From Sinotaia quadrata (lineage: Eukaryota > Mollusca > Gastropoda > Architaenioglossa > Viviparidae): DNA of 64,000 nt. The DNA lies in contig CM054179.1 in assembly GCA_028829895.1 (NCBI GenBank), positions 109,533,375 through 109,597,374 on the forward strand, given 5' to 3'. Both the position numbers and the translations under genes were made by a program. Of this stretch, positions 52,501-60,377 are shown piece by piece. How positions within the stretch are numbered: position 1 is the stretch's first letter; each line of letters starts with the position of its first letter. The notes beneath the pieces were generated by a model. That model saw only the letters and a list, made by a program, of their open reading frames with translations, had not been told where the DNA came from and did not search any database.

Positions 52501-55500
52501 CTAGGCACTGATGTTTCAGGGTGTTCTAGTGAAAAATGGGCTACTGAAACGCAAGCAAAAACTCGGAGGAAATGGACCAGAGAGGAAAACATACAAATCA
52601 TGGTCTCTTACTATCAAAGCCAACCAACAACAAGAGGATATAGAAAACGAATGTATGAACACTGGCTCAAACACCATCCACATGATATGATCAGTGAACA
52701 GCGGCTCCTGGACCAGAAGAGAGCGATACTACAAAATAGGCTTCTTACAGTCCTAGAAATTCAAGAGATAGAACAGCAACAAGCGAACACTACTACAATC
52801 CGATATACTGACACTGAAGACACTGAAAAATTCACAGCCTCACAACAGTCAATTCCACTTGACAACCTCGCTGGGGAAATTCCATGTGACTTCAATGAAG
52901 AACAGCAACGCTTGTTTGAAGACATAAAAAGCTTCATGGACAAAAATAAGTCACGTGAAGGCAGAACCCCAACAAGAAGGCTGCAAAACAACAAAGATCT
53001 AAGGACAGCAATTGAGAATGCAAATGTAGTACTAAAACGTATCCCCACAAAAGATATCACAGAAACCAACAGTCTAATATACGCTACTGCAAAAGTAATT
53101 GAAAGATATATAAGGCCAGACACAGTACAAACACAGAAACCATCAGTACCACCATGGAAGAAGAGAATAGAAAAGAAAATAGAGTGTACTAGAAGAGAAA
53201 TAAGCCAAATGACAGCAGCAGAACAAAATAATGGAAAACTAAAGGCAAGATTGGTCGCCAAATACCATCTCAACTGCAGAAGCACTAAGACTGCAATAGA
53301 AGATGCAAAGCAAAGACTTCAAGGACTCAGTCACCGTCTGAAGAGATACACTGCAAGAAGTCAGCAATTCCAACAGAACAAAATATTCCGAACTGACCCT
53401 GGAAGACTATACCAAGAACTCAAAGGAAATTCCAGAACAGAACAACAAGTACCAAACATTCATGATACCAAGACCTTCTGGGAAAACATTTGGAGCAATA
53501 CAAATACGCACAACACCTCCGCCAGATGGATTCAGGAACTGAAAGATGATCATAAAGAGACACCTGAACAATGCACCGTCACAATCAGTGAGAAAGACAT
53601 TAAGAAGAAGATACGAAAGATGGCAAACTGGAAAGCCCCAGGCCCAGATCAAGTACAAATATTCTGGCTGAAACATCTTACCTCCTTACATGGCAGACTT
53701 GCTGAACAACTGCAAGACATACTAAACAAACCAGGAACCCTGCCAGCATGGATGGTAAAAGGAAAAACAAGTCTGATTATGAAAGATCCACAGAAAGGCA
53801 CAACACCAAACAACTATCGTCCAATCACTTGCCTATCAACCACCTGGAAGTTACTATCAGGAATTATAGCTGACAAAATCATGACTCACCTTGAAACAAA
53901 CAAACTTCTAAACAATGAACAAAATGGTGCTAGACCAGGCAGCAGAGGAACAAAGGACCAATTGGCAATTGATAAGGCAATAGTGACTGACAGCAAGAAA
54001 CGAAGAACAAATCTTGCAATGGCATGGATTGATTATCAAAAGGCCTATGGCTCAGTCCCACATTCATGGATAATTGAAACATTAAAATTGTACAAAGTAG
54101 CGCCATCAATACAGAACCTAATTCAGGAGTCAATGAAAAACTGGAAAACCACCCTCACATGCAACAACACAAATATTGCAGACATAGCAATAAATTGTGG
54201 AATCTTCCAAGGTGATTCCTTATCGCCAGTGCTGTTCTGCATTGCACTGAATCCTCTCAGTCAAGTGATCCAGAAAACAGGGTTAGGATACAAAATGAAA
54301 GCAGGACAGGTCATCAGCCATCTACTGTACATGGACGATCTCAAGCTGTACGGAAAAAATGAACGTGACATCACATCCCTGATCAATACTGTCAAGATTT
54401 GCAGTGAGGACATCAACATGAAATTCGGCCTTGAGAAATGTGGACGAATTATCATCCAGAAAGGCAAGGTCAAAACAACAGAAGGCCTGCAATTCGACAT
54501 CGGAAAAATCAATGATGTTTCAATGGAAAATGGATATAAGTATCTTGGGATATTCAACATCAAGAAAATATGCAGAGAGAAGTGAAGTCCAAAGTTAAGA
54601 GAGAATATGGAAAACGTGTTAGACAAGTCCTGAAGTCCAAGCTAAATGGGGCAAACAAAATACAAGCCCTTAATGCATACGCAATACCTGTAGTAAGCTA
54701 CACTGGAGGTATCATAGATTGGACAGCAAATGAAATAAATGAACTGGACAGGAAAACAAAAAACTACTCACAATACATAAAGCCTTACACCCCAAAGCAG
54801 ACGTAGACAGGCTCTATGTATCTCGAAAAATGGGAGGCAGAGGTCTCAAGAAAATCAAACATGTCATTGAAGCAGAAGTCATTGGCCTTGTGGACTACAT
54901 CTGGTATAACAACAAAGATGATCCACTGATAGAAGCAGTAAAAATGAGTGGACTATTCCAACCCCCAGAAACAGACAAAGAAACATGGAAGAAAACAACG
55001 AAGCAAGAACTAGCACATACATGGAGCCAGAAACCTCTGCATGGCCAGTATGTACGACAAGCCGACGAAATATCAACAAAGCAATCAACGTACAAATGGT
55101 TGAAAGAGGCAGGATTGAAAGCAGAAACAGAAGCACTCATAACAGCTGCACAAGATCAAGCACTCAACACCAAATCACACAAAACGAAATTCATGAAAAT
55201 TTCAAATGATTCCAAATGTAGACTCTGCAAATCCAGAGACAACAGAGCACATACTATCTGGATGTCAAGTTCTGGCTGGAACAGAATACACAAAACGACA
55301 CAATGAATTGGCAAAACACATACATAGAAATCTGTGTGAGAACTATGGAATACAATCCCCAGACAGAGCATGGATGCATCAACCAGAAGCAGTCACCGAA
55401 ACAGAAGAAGTCAAAATACTGTGGGACTTCGAGATAAGAACAGATCGGGTGATTCCTGCACGAAGACCAGACATTGTAGTTCTCAATAAGGCCAACAGAA

Positions 55501-58500
55501 CAGTATCAATCATTGATGTCGCTGTTCCAAGTGATAGAAACATAAAAACAAAAGAAAGAGAAAAAATAGAAAAATACCAAGACCTCAGATTAGAGATCCA
55601 GAGACTGTGGAATGTAAAAGCAGAAGTGATACCTATAGTGATAGGAGCCTTGGGGAACATAACATCTGAATTGGAAGGCTACCTGAATAAACTCCCTGGA
55701 AACCACAGAATCGCTCCACTACTCAAAACAGCGCTCCGCGGAAGTGCCCACATCCTCCGTAAAACCTTGGATCTCCCAGAATCTTGGTAAGATTCCGAGA
55801 CCTTGGATCACAACCGACAGTCAAACAGCAGTCGTGGAAAGAGGCTGAATAATAATAATAATAATAATGATGTGTCTCGATAGTCCAGTGGTTAGAGCAG
55901 AAAAACCTCACCCAGAAGGCTACGGGTTCAATCCCAACTCTGGACTATCGAGGGAGGGAAAAGCGGCTCCCTCCAAAATACACACTTGCCCATCCCATTC
56001 ATGATGGAGAAAACTAACTTTGATTCCATACCGGATCAGACTTCGCCCGGGTTAACAAGGTCTGCGCTAGGCACTGATGTTTCAGGGTGTTCTAGTGAAA
56101 AATGGGCTACTGAAACGCAAGCAAAAACTCGGAGGAAATGGACCAGAGAGGAAAACATACAAATCATGGTCTCTTACTATCAAAGCCAACCAACAACAAG
56201 AGGATATAGAAAACGAATGTATGAACACTGGCTCAAACACCATCCACATGATATGATCAGTGAACAGCGGCTCCTGGACCAGAAGAGAGCGATACTACAA
56301 AATAGGCTTCTTACAGTCCTAGAAATTCAAGAGATAGAACAGCAACAAGCGAACACTACTACAATCCGATATACTGACACTGAAGACACTGAAAAATTCA
56401 CAGCCTCACAACAGTCAATTCCACTTGACAACCTCGCTGGGGAAATTCCATGTGACTTCAATGAAGAACAGCAACGCTTGTTTGAAGACATAAAAAGCTT
56501 CATGGACAAAAATAAGTCACGTGAAGGCAGAACCCCAACAAGAAGGCTGCAAAACAACAAAGATCTAAGGACAGCAATTGAGAATGCAAATGTAGTACTA
56601 AAACGTATCCCCACAAAAGATATCACAGAAACCAACAGTCTAATATACGCTACTGCAAAAGTAATTGAAAGATATATAAGGCCAGACACAGTACAAACAC
56701 AGAAACCATCAGTACCACCATGGAAGAAGAGAATAGAAAAGAAAATAGAGTGTACTAGAAGAGAAATAAGCCAAATGACAGCAGCAGAACAAAATAATGG
56801 AAAACTAAAGGCAAGATTGGTCGCCAAATACCATCTCAACTGCAGAAGCACTAAGACTGCAATAGAAGATGCAAAGCAAAGACTTCAAGGACTCAGTCAC
56901 CGTCTGAAGAGATACACTGCAAGAAGTCAGCAATTCCAACAGAACAAAATATTCCGAACTGACCCTGGAAGACTATACCAAGAACTCAAAGGAAATTCCA
57001 GAACAGAACAACAAGTACCAAACATTCATGATACCAAGACCTTCTGGGAAAACATTTGGAGCAATACAAATACGCACAACACCTCCGCCAGATGGATTCA
57101 GGAACTGAAAGATGATCATAAAGAGACACCTGAACAATGCACCGTCACAATCAGTGAGAAAGACATTAAGAAGAAGATACGAAAGATGGCAAACTGGAAA
57201 GCCCCAGGCCCAGATCAAGTACAAATATTCTGGCTGAAACATCTTACCTCCTTACATGGCAGGCTTGCTGAACAACTGCAAGACATACTAAACAAACCAG
57301 GAACCCTGCCAGCATGGATGGTAAAAGGAAAAACAAGTCTGATTATGAAAGATCCACAGAAAGGCACAACACCAAACAACTATCGTCCAATCACTTGCTT
57401 ATCAACCACCTGGAAGTTACTATCAGGAATTATAGCTGACAAAATCATGACTCACCTTGAAACAAACAAACTTCTAAACAATGAACAAAAGGGTGCTAGA
57501 CCAGGCAGCAGAGGAACAAAGGACCAATTGGCAATTGATAAGGCAATAGTGACTGACAGCAAGAAACGAAGAACAAATCTTGCAATGGCATGGATTGATT
57601 ATCAAAAGGCCTATGACTCAGTCCCACATTCATGGATAATTGAAACATTAAAATTGTACAAAGTAGCGCCATTAATACAGAACCTAATTCAGGAGTCAAT
57701 GAAAAACTGGAAAACCACCCTCACATGCAACAACACAAATATTGCAGACATAGCAATAAATTGTGGAATCTTCCAAGGTGATTCCTTATCTCCACTGCTG
57801 TTCTGCATTGCACTGAATCCTCCCAGTCAAGTGATCCAGAAAACAGGGTTAGGATACAAAATGAAAGCAGGACAGGTCATCAGCCATCTACTGTACATGG
57901 ACGATCTCAAGCTGTACGGAAAAAATGAACGTGACATCACATCCCTGATCAATACTGTCAAGATCTGCAGTGAGGACATCAACATGAAATTCGGCCTTGA
58001 GAAATGTGGACGAATTATCATCCAGAAAGGCAAGGTCAAAACAACAGAAGGCCTGCAATTCGACATCGGAAAAATCAACGATGTTTCAATGGAAAATGGA
58101 TATAAGTATCTTGGGATACTACAACATCAAGAAAATATGCAGAGAGAAGTGAAGTCCAAAGTTAAGAAAGAATATGAAAAACGTGTTAGACAAGTCCTGA
58201 AGTCCAAGCTAAATGGGGCAAACAAAATACAAGCCCTTAATGCATACGCAATACCTGTAGTAAGCTACACTGGAGGTATCATAGATTGGACAGCAAATGA
58301 AATAAATGAACTGGACAGGAAAACAAGAAAACTACTCACAATACATAAAGCCTTACACCCCAAAGCAGACGTAGACAGGCTCTATGTATCTCGAAAAATG
58401 GGAGGCAGAGGTCTCAAGAAAATCAAACATGTCATTGAAGCAGAAGTCATTGGCCTTGTGGACTACATCTGGTATAACAACACAGTTGATCCACTGATAG

Positions 58501-59518
58501 AAGCAGTAAAAATGAGTGGACTATTCCAACCCCCAGAAACAGACAAAGAAACATGGAAGAAAACAACGAAGCAAGAACTAGCACATACATGGAGCCAGAA
58601 ACCTCTGCATGGCCAGTATGTACGACAAGCCGACGAAATATCAACAAAGCAATCAACGTACAAATGGTTGAAAGAGGCAGGATTGAAAGCAGAAACAGAA
58701 GCACTCATAACAGCTGCACAAGATCAAGCACTCAACACCAAAGCACACAAAGCGAAAATCATGAAAATTTCAAATGATTCCAAATGTCGACTCTGCAAAT
58801 CCATGGATGAGACAACAGAGCACATACTATCTGGATATCAAGTTCTGGCTGGAACGGAATACACCAAACGACACAATGAAGTGGCAAAACACATACATAG
58901 AAATCTATGTGAGAACTATGGCATACAAACCCCAGAAAGAGCATGGATGCATCAACCAGAAGCAGTCACCGAAACAAAAGAAGTCAAAATACTGTGGGAC
59001 TTCGAGATAAGAACAGATCGGGTGATTCCTGCACGAAGACCAGACATTGTAGTTCTCAATAAGGCCAACAGAACAGTATCAATCATTGATGTCGCTGTTC
59101 CAAGTGATAGAAACATAAAAACAAAAGAAAGAGAAAAAATAGAAAAATACCAAGACCTCAGATTAGAAATCCAGAGACTGTGGAATGTAAAAGCAGAAGT
59201 GATACCTATAGTGATAGGAGCCTTGGGGAACATAACATCTGAATTGGAAGGCTACCTGAATAAACTCCCTGGAAACCACAGAATCGCTCCACTACTCAAA
59301 GCAGCGCTCCTCGGAAGTGCCCACATCCTCCGTAAAACCTTGGATCTCCCAGAATCTTGGTAAGATTCCGAGACCTTGGATCACAACCGACAGTCAAACA
59401 GCAGTCGTGGAAAGAGGCTGAATAATGATAATAATCATCATCATCATTAACTAAGTGGTGTTCGTGTCACACATCCATACACGAATGAAAGTTTTTAATT
59501 TTGTATTATAGTTTTTTT

Positions 59519-59549
<31 letters not shown>

Positions 59550-60319
59550 GTTGTTTTGTTCTGACGAAAATGTTGTGGAATAAAGCAGACGGGCCGGAGG
59601 GTTGCGAGTGTGACCGGAGGGGCACCCGGGTACCCGTTGACACCACTACTCATAAATGAATACCATTTCAGGACACTCCAGAATACCTATAATAAATTAG
59701 TTCGACTTCAGATTACTACACAATAATTATGACAAATGATGACGTATTTAGTTCTCTATAGAATATCTATTACAGAAGGGTACGCCTTTAGTACACTACA
59801 GGACATCTATGATATATAAGGACTTATTTTGCTCACTGCTGAATATTTATGATAAACAAGTAAGTCCTTAGTACACTACAGAATATCTATGACAAATGAG
59901 TAAGACATCATGTCACTGCAGAATAACTGATAGATGAGAATGTCTTTAGTTAACTATAGAATGTATGATAAATTAGGACGACTTCGTGTCACTACAGAAT
60001 ACCTTCAATAATTAATGTGTTCGAATGCAGTACACTGCAGAATATCTAGTATAACTGAGTGCGACTTCAGTTAACTAAACAATATCTATGATAATTTGAT
60101 ACGATTTCAGGTCACTATAGAATATCTATTGCATACGATTACTGACTTCACTTAATGTCTATGATAGATGAGTTCCACTTGAATTCACTACAGAATGTTT
60201 ATGGTAGATGAGTACTTCTTCAGTTAATTAAATACTATTACTGTGAATGAGTACATCTTACTTCACTCACCATAAGTGCATCCCACAAAGCATATTGTGC
60301 AAAGGATTCGCACAATCAT
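24856..60319 (-). CDS. Gene B: lectin-Ig receptor with four tandem Ig2 exons (3' end unresolved)
   Basis: Paralog of gene A. Exons in transcript order: signal peptide 60319-60271, CTLD 45633-45519, 44790-44675 and 43930-43727, Ig1 41223-40948, then Ig2 exons 31505-31230, 29561-29286, 27676-27401 and 25131-24856. All are open, with AG/GT borders and consistent phase, giving 1864 coding bases (about 621 residues) if all are used. The predicted ectodomain has five Ig domains against two in gene A. Intron 1 is about 14.6 kb because of a retrotransposon array. No transmembrane exon was recognised, so the product may be secreted, may use a diverged anchor, or may splice onto downstream exons of gene A. 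Confidence 0.8.
27401..27676 (-). CDS. Gene B Ig2 exon, third copy
   Basis: Intact 276-base phase 1-1 Ig exon. It differs from its neighbours at NQNVNLSCF (others NQTVSLSCF), which removes one N-glycosylation sequon, and at NGSPC (others NGSTC except the first copy). Both Ig core cysteines and the tryptophan are kept. The downstream tail is GVCQVN followed directly by TAA, without AATAAA. Confidence 0.9.
29286..29561 (-). CDS. Gene B Ig2 exon, second copy
   Basis: Intact 276-base phase 1-1 Ig exon with NQTVSLSCF and CDQDKLLINGST. Very close to the first and third copies at DNA level. It reads NGSTC like gene A, while the flanking copies read NGSPC. Read-through tail GVCQVNK with AATAAATAG. 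Confidence 0.9.
31230..31505 (-). CDS. Gene B Ig2 exon, first copy (next to Ig1)
   Basis: Intact 276-base phase 1-1 Ig exon, acceptor ACACCAG, donor GTGTGT. It reads NGSPC like the third copy, TVSLS like the second, and RDINVTRT where the others have RDINLTRT. The intron to Ig1 upstream is about 9.4 kb and contains repeat-derived DNA. Confidence 0.9.
31880..33005. other. Gene B intron DNA, no exon found
   Basis: The end of a degenerate CCACTTCTAGTAGAGG repeat is near 31980. At 32249-32258 the plus strand reads GTATAAATAC, a TATA-like word followed by a pyrimidine-rich stretch, but no open frame follows beyond 61 codons (32321-32506). A segment near 32390-32520 is weakly similar to 34257-34400, so both may be remains of one repeat family. 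Confidence 0.4.
33010..34254. repeat. Second copy of the 20.8-21.8 kb segment
   Basis: Collinear with 20822-21690 with scattered substitutions and small indels. Similarity stops sharply after GATGACCTCT at about 34254 and resumes at about 39733. Confidence 0.8.
34255..39732. mobile_element. About 5.5-kb transposon-derived insert (family unknown)
   Basis: This DNA separates two parts of a block that are adjacent at 21.69-21.75 kb, so it was probably inserted. It is richer in GC than its surroundings in places and has LTR-like traits on the minus strand, such as AATAAA (RC of 36927-36932) followed by a G/T-rich region. A short inverted repeat GGAGATAAT/ATTATCTCC sits near 38800-38845. I see no reverse transcriptase, integrase or transposase motif and could not define terminal repeats, so it may be several nested fragments. 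Confidence 0.4.
37840..38075. repeat. Complex tandem repeat with GCGACAG/GCGACGG units
   Basis: Units containing CACCTGTCTTCTGCGAC and GATCCAAAATCTATCAA recur three times, mixed with two copies of AACAAAATGGAGCTCAC. This gives overlapping open frames on both strands (37811-38233 and others) that are not genes. Confidence 0.8.
40140..40600. repeat. 38-bp minisatellite in gene B Ig1 intron
   Basis: About 11 copies of the TACTAGTCAGCAATACTAGAT family also seen at 7665-7990 in gene A, in the same position just downstream of Ig1. More copies and more divergence than in gene A. Confidence 0.88.
40948..41223 (-). CDS. Gene B Ig domain 1
   Basis: A 276-base phase 1-1 exon between TTCTCAG and GTGAGT. 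It begins GPSMVSLSGPLV and keeps the Ig core in VNISCFASD, YSWSG and TVTCTANN, with the extra GISC/GSTC cysteines. About ten residues differ from gene A Ig1, for example KSDDSK against KSDDGK and NNVKNISL against KNVKDISL; the latter creates an extra NIS sequon. Confidence 0.92.
41835..42432. repeat. 39-bp minisatellite, about 15 copies
   Basis: Units of GTTATTTGTCTGTCGTAAAT followed by GTAGTGTGTATTCAGTGAC. A period of 39 keeps frames open on both strands (206 codons at 41813-42433), an artefact. The unit resembles single-copy DNA near 6480-6520 and 24530-24570, just downstream of Ig2 exons, so it appears to have grown from the flank of a lost Ig2 copy. Confidence 0.95.
42607..42672 (-). pseudogene. 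Relic of an Ig2 exon 5' end
   Basis: Plus-strand text such as GAACAATGGTTCAGAGATGA aligns with the start of the Ig2 exons (GAACAAAGGTTCAGAGATCG). The acceptor AG has become AC, one base is missing early in the exon, and everything after about 25 codons is gone. The remaining flank (42435-42600) still resembles the DNA downstream of intact Ig2 exons. It lies between the CTLD and Ig1 of gene B, where gene A has nothing, so it marks an Ig2 module inserted out of order and then lost. Confidence 0.7.
43727..43930 (-). CDS. Gene B CTLD C-terminal part (EPN, WND)
   Basis: A 204-base exon with the same borders as in gene A (TTTCAAAG acceptor, GTGCGT donor). It encodes GFRWTDNS, KWSSREPNN, NGKWNDYSC and GFVCKAQ. 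The EPN and WND calcium-site motifs are intact, but the residues around them differ from gene A (G to R before [10 protein letters not shown] to GKWNDYS). These changes lie in the sugar-binding loop region and could alter specificity. INNTEIK contains an N-glycosylation sequon not in gene A. Confidence 0.9.
44281..44425. repeat. 20-bp minisatellite in gene B CTLD intron
   Basis: About seven copies of AGCCATGAAAATAGAGTGTT, the counterpart of 9838-9945. Confidence 0.88.
44675..44790 (-). CDS. Gene B CTLD middle part (WIGL)
   Basis: A 116-base exon, acceptor TTTTCACAG, donor GTAAAC. It encodes [20 protein letters not shown] and [11 protein letters not shown]. The segment before WIGL reads KNNAQD, against KNKSQI in gene A; the rest is almost unchanged. 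Confidence 0.92.
45040..45365. repeat. About 20-bp AT-rich minisatellite, gene B
   Basis: Degenerate AGCAAATATTAGGATAGT units, paralogous to 10560-10915. Confidence 0.8.
45519..45633 (-). CDS. Gene B CTLD N-terminal part
   Basis: A 115-base exon, acceptor TTTGTGCAG. It encodes [15 protein letters not shown] and [14 protein letters not shown], identical to gene A in this stretch. The last exon base is A instead of G, so the donor reads CAA|GTAAAG. The GT is intact, but the site is weaker than in gene A. Confidence 0.9.
45634..48430 (-). other. Gene B intron 1, part shared with gene A
   Basis: A (CT)n tract at 46430-46560 marks where shared sequence resumes. 46670-48440 is the counterpart of 11245-13245. 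The part from 45720 to 46430 has no match in gene A and no visible gene. Confidence 0.7.
48430..48690 (-). pseudogene. Decayed Ty3/Gypsy integrase C-terminal fragment
   Basis: On the minus strand one frame has RPRDWDMY, then after a frame change LPALSFALREVPQNST and FLPFKLL. This is the order and spacing of the end of the integrase core in Gypsy-type pol proteins (RPxDWD, LLFAxREVPQ, SxxFxPFELL). A stop codon precedes the first motif and a frameshift separates the two, so it is dead. It ends where paralogy with gene A begins (48440), so it inserted after the gene duplication. Confidence 0.7.
48749..48823 (+). promoter_or_regulatory. tRNA-like head of retrotransposon copy 1 (A and B boxes)
   Basis: TCGATAGTCCAG and CTGGACTATCGA pair perfectly, and flanking TC/GA extend the stem to 14 bp in this copy. 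Inside, TAGTCCAGTGG fits a pol III A box and GGTTCAATCC a B box (consensus GGTTCGANTCC), about 38 bases apart. It looks like a tRNA-derived internal promoter. A ribozyme-like 5' fold, as in R2 elements, is an alternative. Confidence 0.6.
48858..52224 (+). pseudogene. Retrotransposon polyprotein remnant, copy 1
   Basis: Frame pieces: 48858-49388 (N-terminus), about 49360-49899, 50054-51019 (reverse transcriptase with YMDD), 51004-51240, 51264-51740 and 51640-52224 (endonuclease). Relative to copy 3 it has an extra T near 49366, a 5-base deletion near 49860, a 1-base loss near 50986, another near 51190, and a 5-base loss near 51670. Reverse transcriptase motif A reads KAYGSVP instead of KAYDSVP. 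The zinc-knuckle ending SGC is intact. Confidence 0.88.
52282..52302. repeat. (AAT)7 junction between copies 1 and 2
   Basis: Seven AAT triplets link the 3' end of copy 1 to the 5' end of copy 2. Dong-type elements are known to target TAA repeats, so this may be both tail and target site. Confidence 0.85.
52311..52385 (+). promoter_or_regulatory. tRNA-like head of retrotransposon copy 2
   Basis: Same 75-base fold as copy 1, with A and B boxes unchanged. The base after the stem is GGG instead of GAG, so the outer extension pairs by one G-U. A second hairpin, GGGAGGG...GGCTCCCTCC, follows directly. Confidence 0.6.
52420..55790 (+). pseudogene. Retrotransposon polyprotein, copy 2, frameshifted
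   Basis: Open for 721 codons (52420-54585) through the Myb-like region and the whole reverse transcriptase core to KYLGI, then a 1-base deletion near 54552 ends the frame. Further pieces are 54570-54806, 54830-55306 and 55206-55790 (endonuclease). It shares all 3' lesions of copy 1, including KAYGSVP and the 5-base loss before the zinc knuckle. Confidence 0.9.
55848..55868. repeat. (AAT)7 junction between copies 2 and 3
   Basis: Identical in length and context to the 52282-52302 junction, as expected if the junction was itself duplicated. Confidence 0.85.
55877..55951 (+). promoter_or_regulatory. tRNA-like head of retrotransposon copy 3
   Basis: Identical in this stretch to the copy 2 head: paired TCGATAGTCCAG/CTGGACTATCGA, A box TAGTCCAGTGG, B box GGTTCAATCC. 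It ends 35 bases before the start codon of the polyprotein. Confidence 0.6.
55986..59363 (+). CDS. R4/Dong-type retrotransposon polyprotein (RT and restriction-like endonuclease)
   Basis: 1125 residues. Around W52 (RRKWTREENIQIM) is a Myb/SANT-like DNA-binding segment; no N-terminal zinc finger is visible. The reverse transcriptase begins near residue 401 (NWKAPGPDQVQ) and has YRPITCL (466), motif A WIDYQKAYDSVPHSW (536-550), FQGDSLSP (596) and YMDD (637-640). The zinc knuckle starts CRLC (934-937) and H946, but the last position is Y951 where the other two copies have Cys. The C-terminus has a PD-(D/E)XK restriction-like endonuclease: RRPDIVV (D1020) and IIDVAVPSD (D1035), then EKIEKYQDL. 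This set (one frame, YMDD, RLE after a zinc knuckle) is that of site-specific elements, and the motif wording fits R4/Dong best. It would nick a target and copy its RNA there by target-primed reverse transcription. Start chosen at the first in-frame ATG after the head; MPIPFMMEK also has later ATGs. Confidence 0.9.
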   Translation: MPIPFMMEKTNFDSIPDQTSPGLTRSALGTDVSGCSSEKWATETQAKTRRKWTREENIQIMVSYYQSQPTTRGYRKRMYEHWLKHHPHDMISEQRLLDQKRAILQNRLLTVLEIQEIEQQQANTTTIRYTDTEDTEKFTASQQSIPLDNLAGEIPCDFNEEQQRLFEDIKSFMDKNKSREGRTPTRRLQNNKDLRTAIENANVVLKRIPTKDITETNSLIYATAKVIERYIRPDTVQTQKPSVPPWKKRIEKKIECTRREISQMTAAEQNNGKLKARLVAKYHLNCRSTKTAIEDAKQRLQGLSHRLKRYTARSQQFQQNKIFRTDPGRLYQELKGNSRTEQQVPNIHDTKTFWENIWSNTNTHNTSARWIQELKDDHKETPEQCTVTISEKDIKKKIRKMANWKAPGPDQVQIFWLKHLTSLHGRLAEQLQDILNKPGTLPAWMVKGKTSLIMKDPQKGTTPNNYRPITCLSTTWKLLSGIIADKIMTHLETNKLLNNEQKGARPGSRGTKDQLAIDKAIVTDSKKRRTNLAMAWIDYQKAYDSVPHSWIIETLKLYKVAPLIQNLIQESMKNWKTTLTCNNTNIADIAINCGIFQGDSLSPLLFCIALNPPSQVIQKTGLGYKMKAGQVISHLLYMDDLKLYGKNERDITSLINTVKICSEDINMKFGLEKCGRIIIQKGKVKTTEGLQFDIGKINDVSMENGYKYLGILQHQENMQREVKSKVKKEYEKRVRQVLKSKLNGANKIQALNAYAIPVVSYTGGIIDWTANEINELDRKTRKLLTIHKALHPKADVDRLYVSRKMGGRGLKKIKHVIEAEVIGLVDYIWYNNTVDPLIEAVKMSGLFQPPETDKETWKKTTKQELAHTWSQKPLHGQYVRQADEISTKQSTYKWLKEAGLKAETEALITAAQDQALNTKAHKAKIMKISNDSKCRLCKSMDETTEHILSGYQVLAGTEYTKRHNEVAKHIHRNLCENYGIQTPERAWMHQPEAVTETKEVKILWDFEIRTDRVIPARRPDIVVLNKANRTVSIIDVAVPSDRNIKTKEREKIEKYQDLRLEIQRLWNVKAEVIPIVIGALGNITSELEGYLNKLPGNHRIAPLLKAALLGSAHILRKTLDLPESW
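59518..59549. repeat. (GAT)n microsatellite
   Basis: About ten GAT/ATG triplets, 70 bases to the right of the retrotransposon array. A short GC-rich stretch follows (59585-59640). Confidence 0.95.
59650..60255. repeat. Degenerate minisatellite of about 40 bp beside gene B exon 1
   Basis: Around 14 diverged units with the core CACTACAGAATATCTATGA and then GAGTACGACTTCAGT. It runs to within 16 bases of the signal-peptide exon donor. Gene A has no such array here. Confidence 0.8.
60271..60319 (-). CDS. Gene B exon 1: start codon and signal peptide
   Basis: ATG at 60319 opens MIVRILCTICFVGCTYG, a hydrophobic secretory signal, ending phase 1 at TATG|GTGAGT. Position, length and the GCT(F/Y)G ending match gene A. 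It lies about 14.6 kb upstream of the first CTLD exon. That distance is credible because the intervening intron holds the 10.7-kb retrotransposon array. Confidence 0.88.
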
Positions 60320-60377
60320 GTTCTCCAGTTCGGTGGTCACTAGGGGCACGCAACCGTGTAGGTAAAATGAAATGCTT

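Larger units (their letters stand above)
52306..55868 (+). mobile_element. R4/Dong-type retrotransposon, copy 2 (chimeric)
   Basis: From its start to about 53578 it matches copy 3 and differs from copy 1 at more than a dozen sites. From 53697 to its end it matches copy 1 and differs from copy 3 at more than a dozen sites. The switch lies within 53579-53696. Its 5' tRNA-like head is at 52311-52385. Confidence 0.93.
55872..59449 (+). mobile_element. R4/Dong-type retrotransposon, copy 3 (full-length frame)
   Basis: Starts with the tRNA-like head (55877-55951) and ends in GAGGCTG followed by AATAATGATAATAATCATC, a less pure triplet tract than between the other copies. About 3.57 kb. It carries the only uninterrupted polyprotein of the array. 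Confidence 0.93.

Noticed and set aside
52761..53285. 174-codon minus-strand frame inside the retrotransposon (repeated at 56327-56851)
   Set aside because: Antisense shadow of the polyprotein; no domain and the same in each copy.
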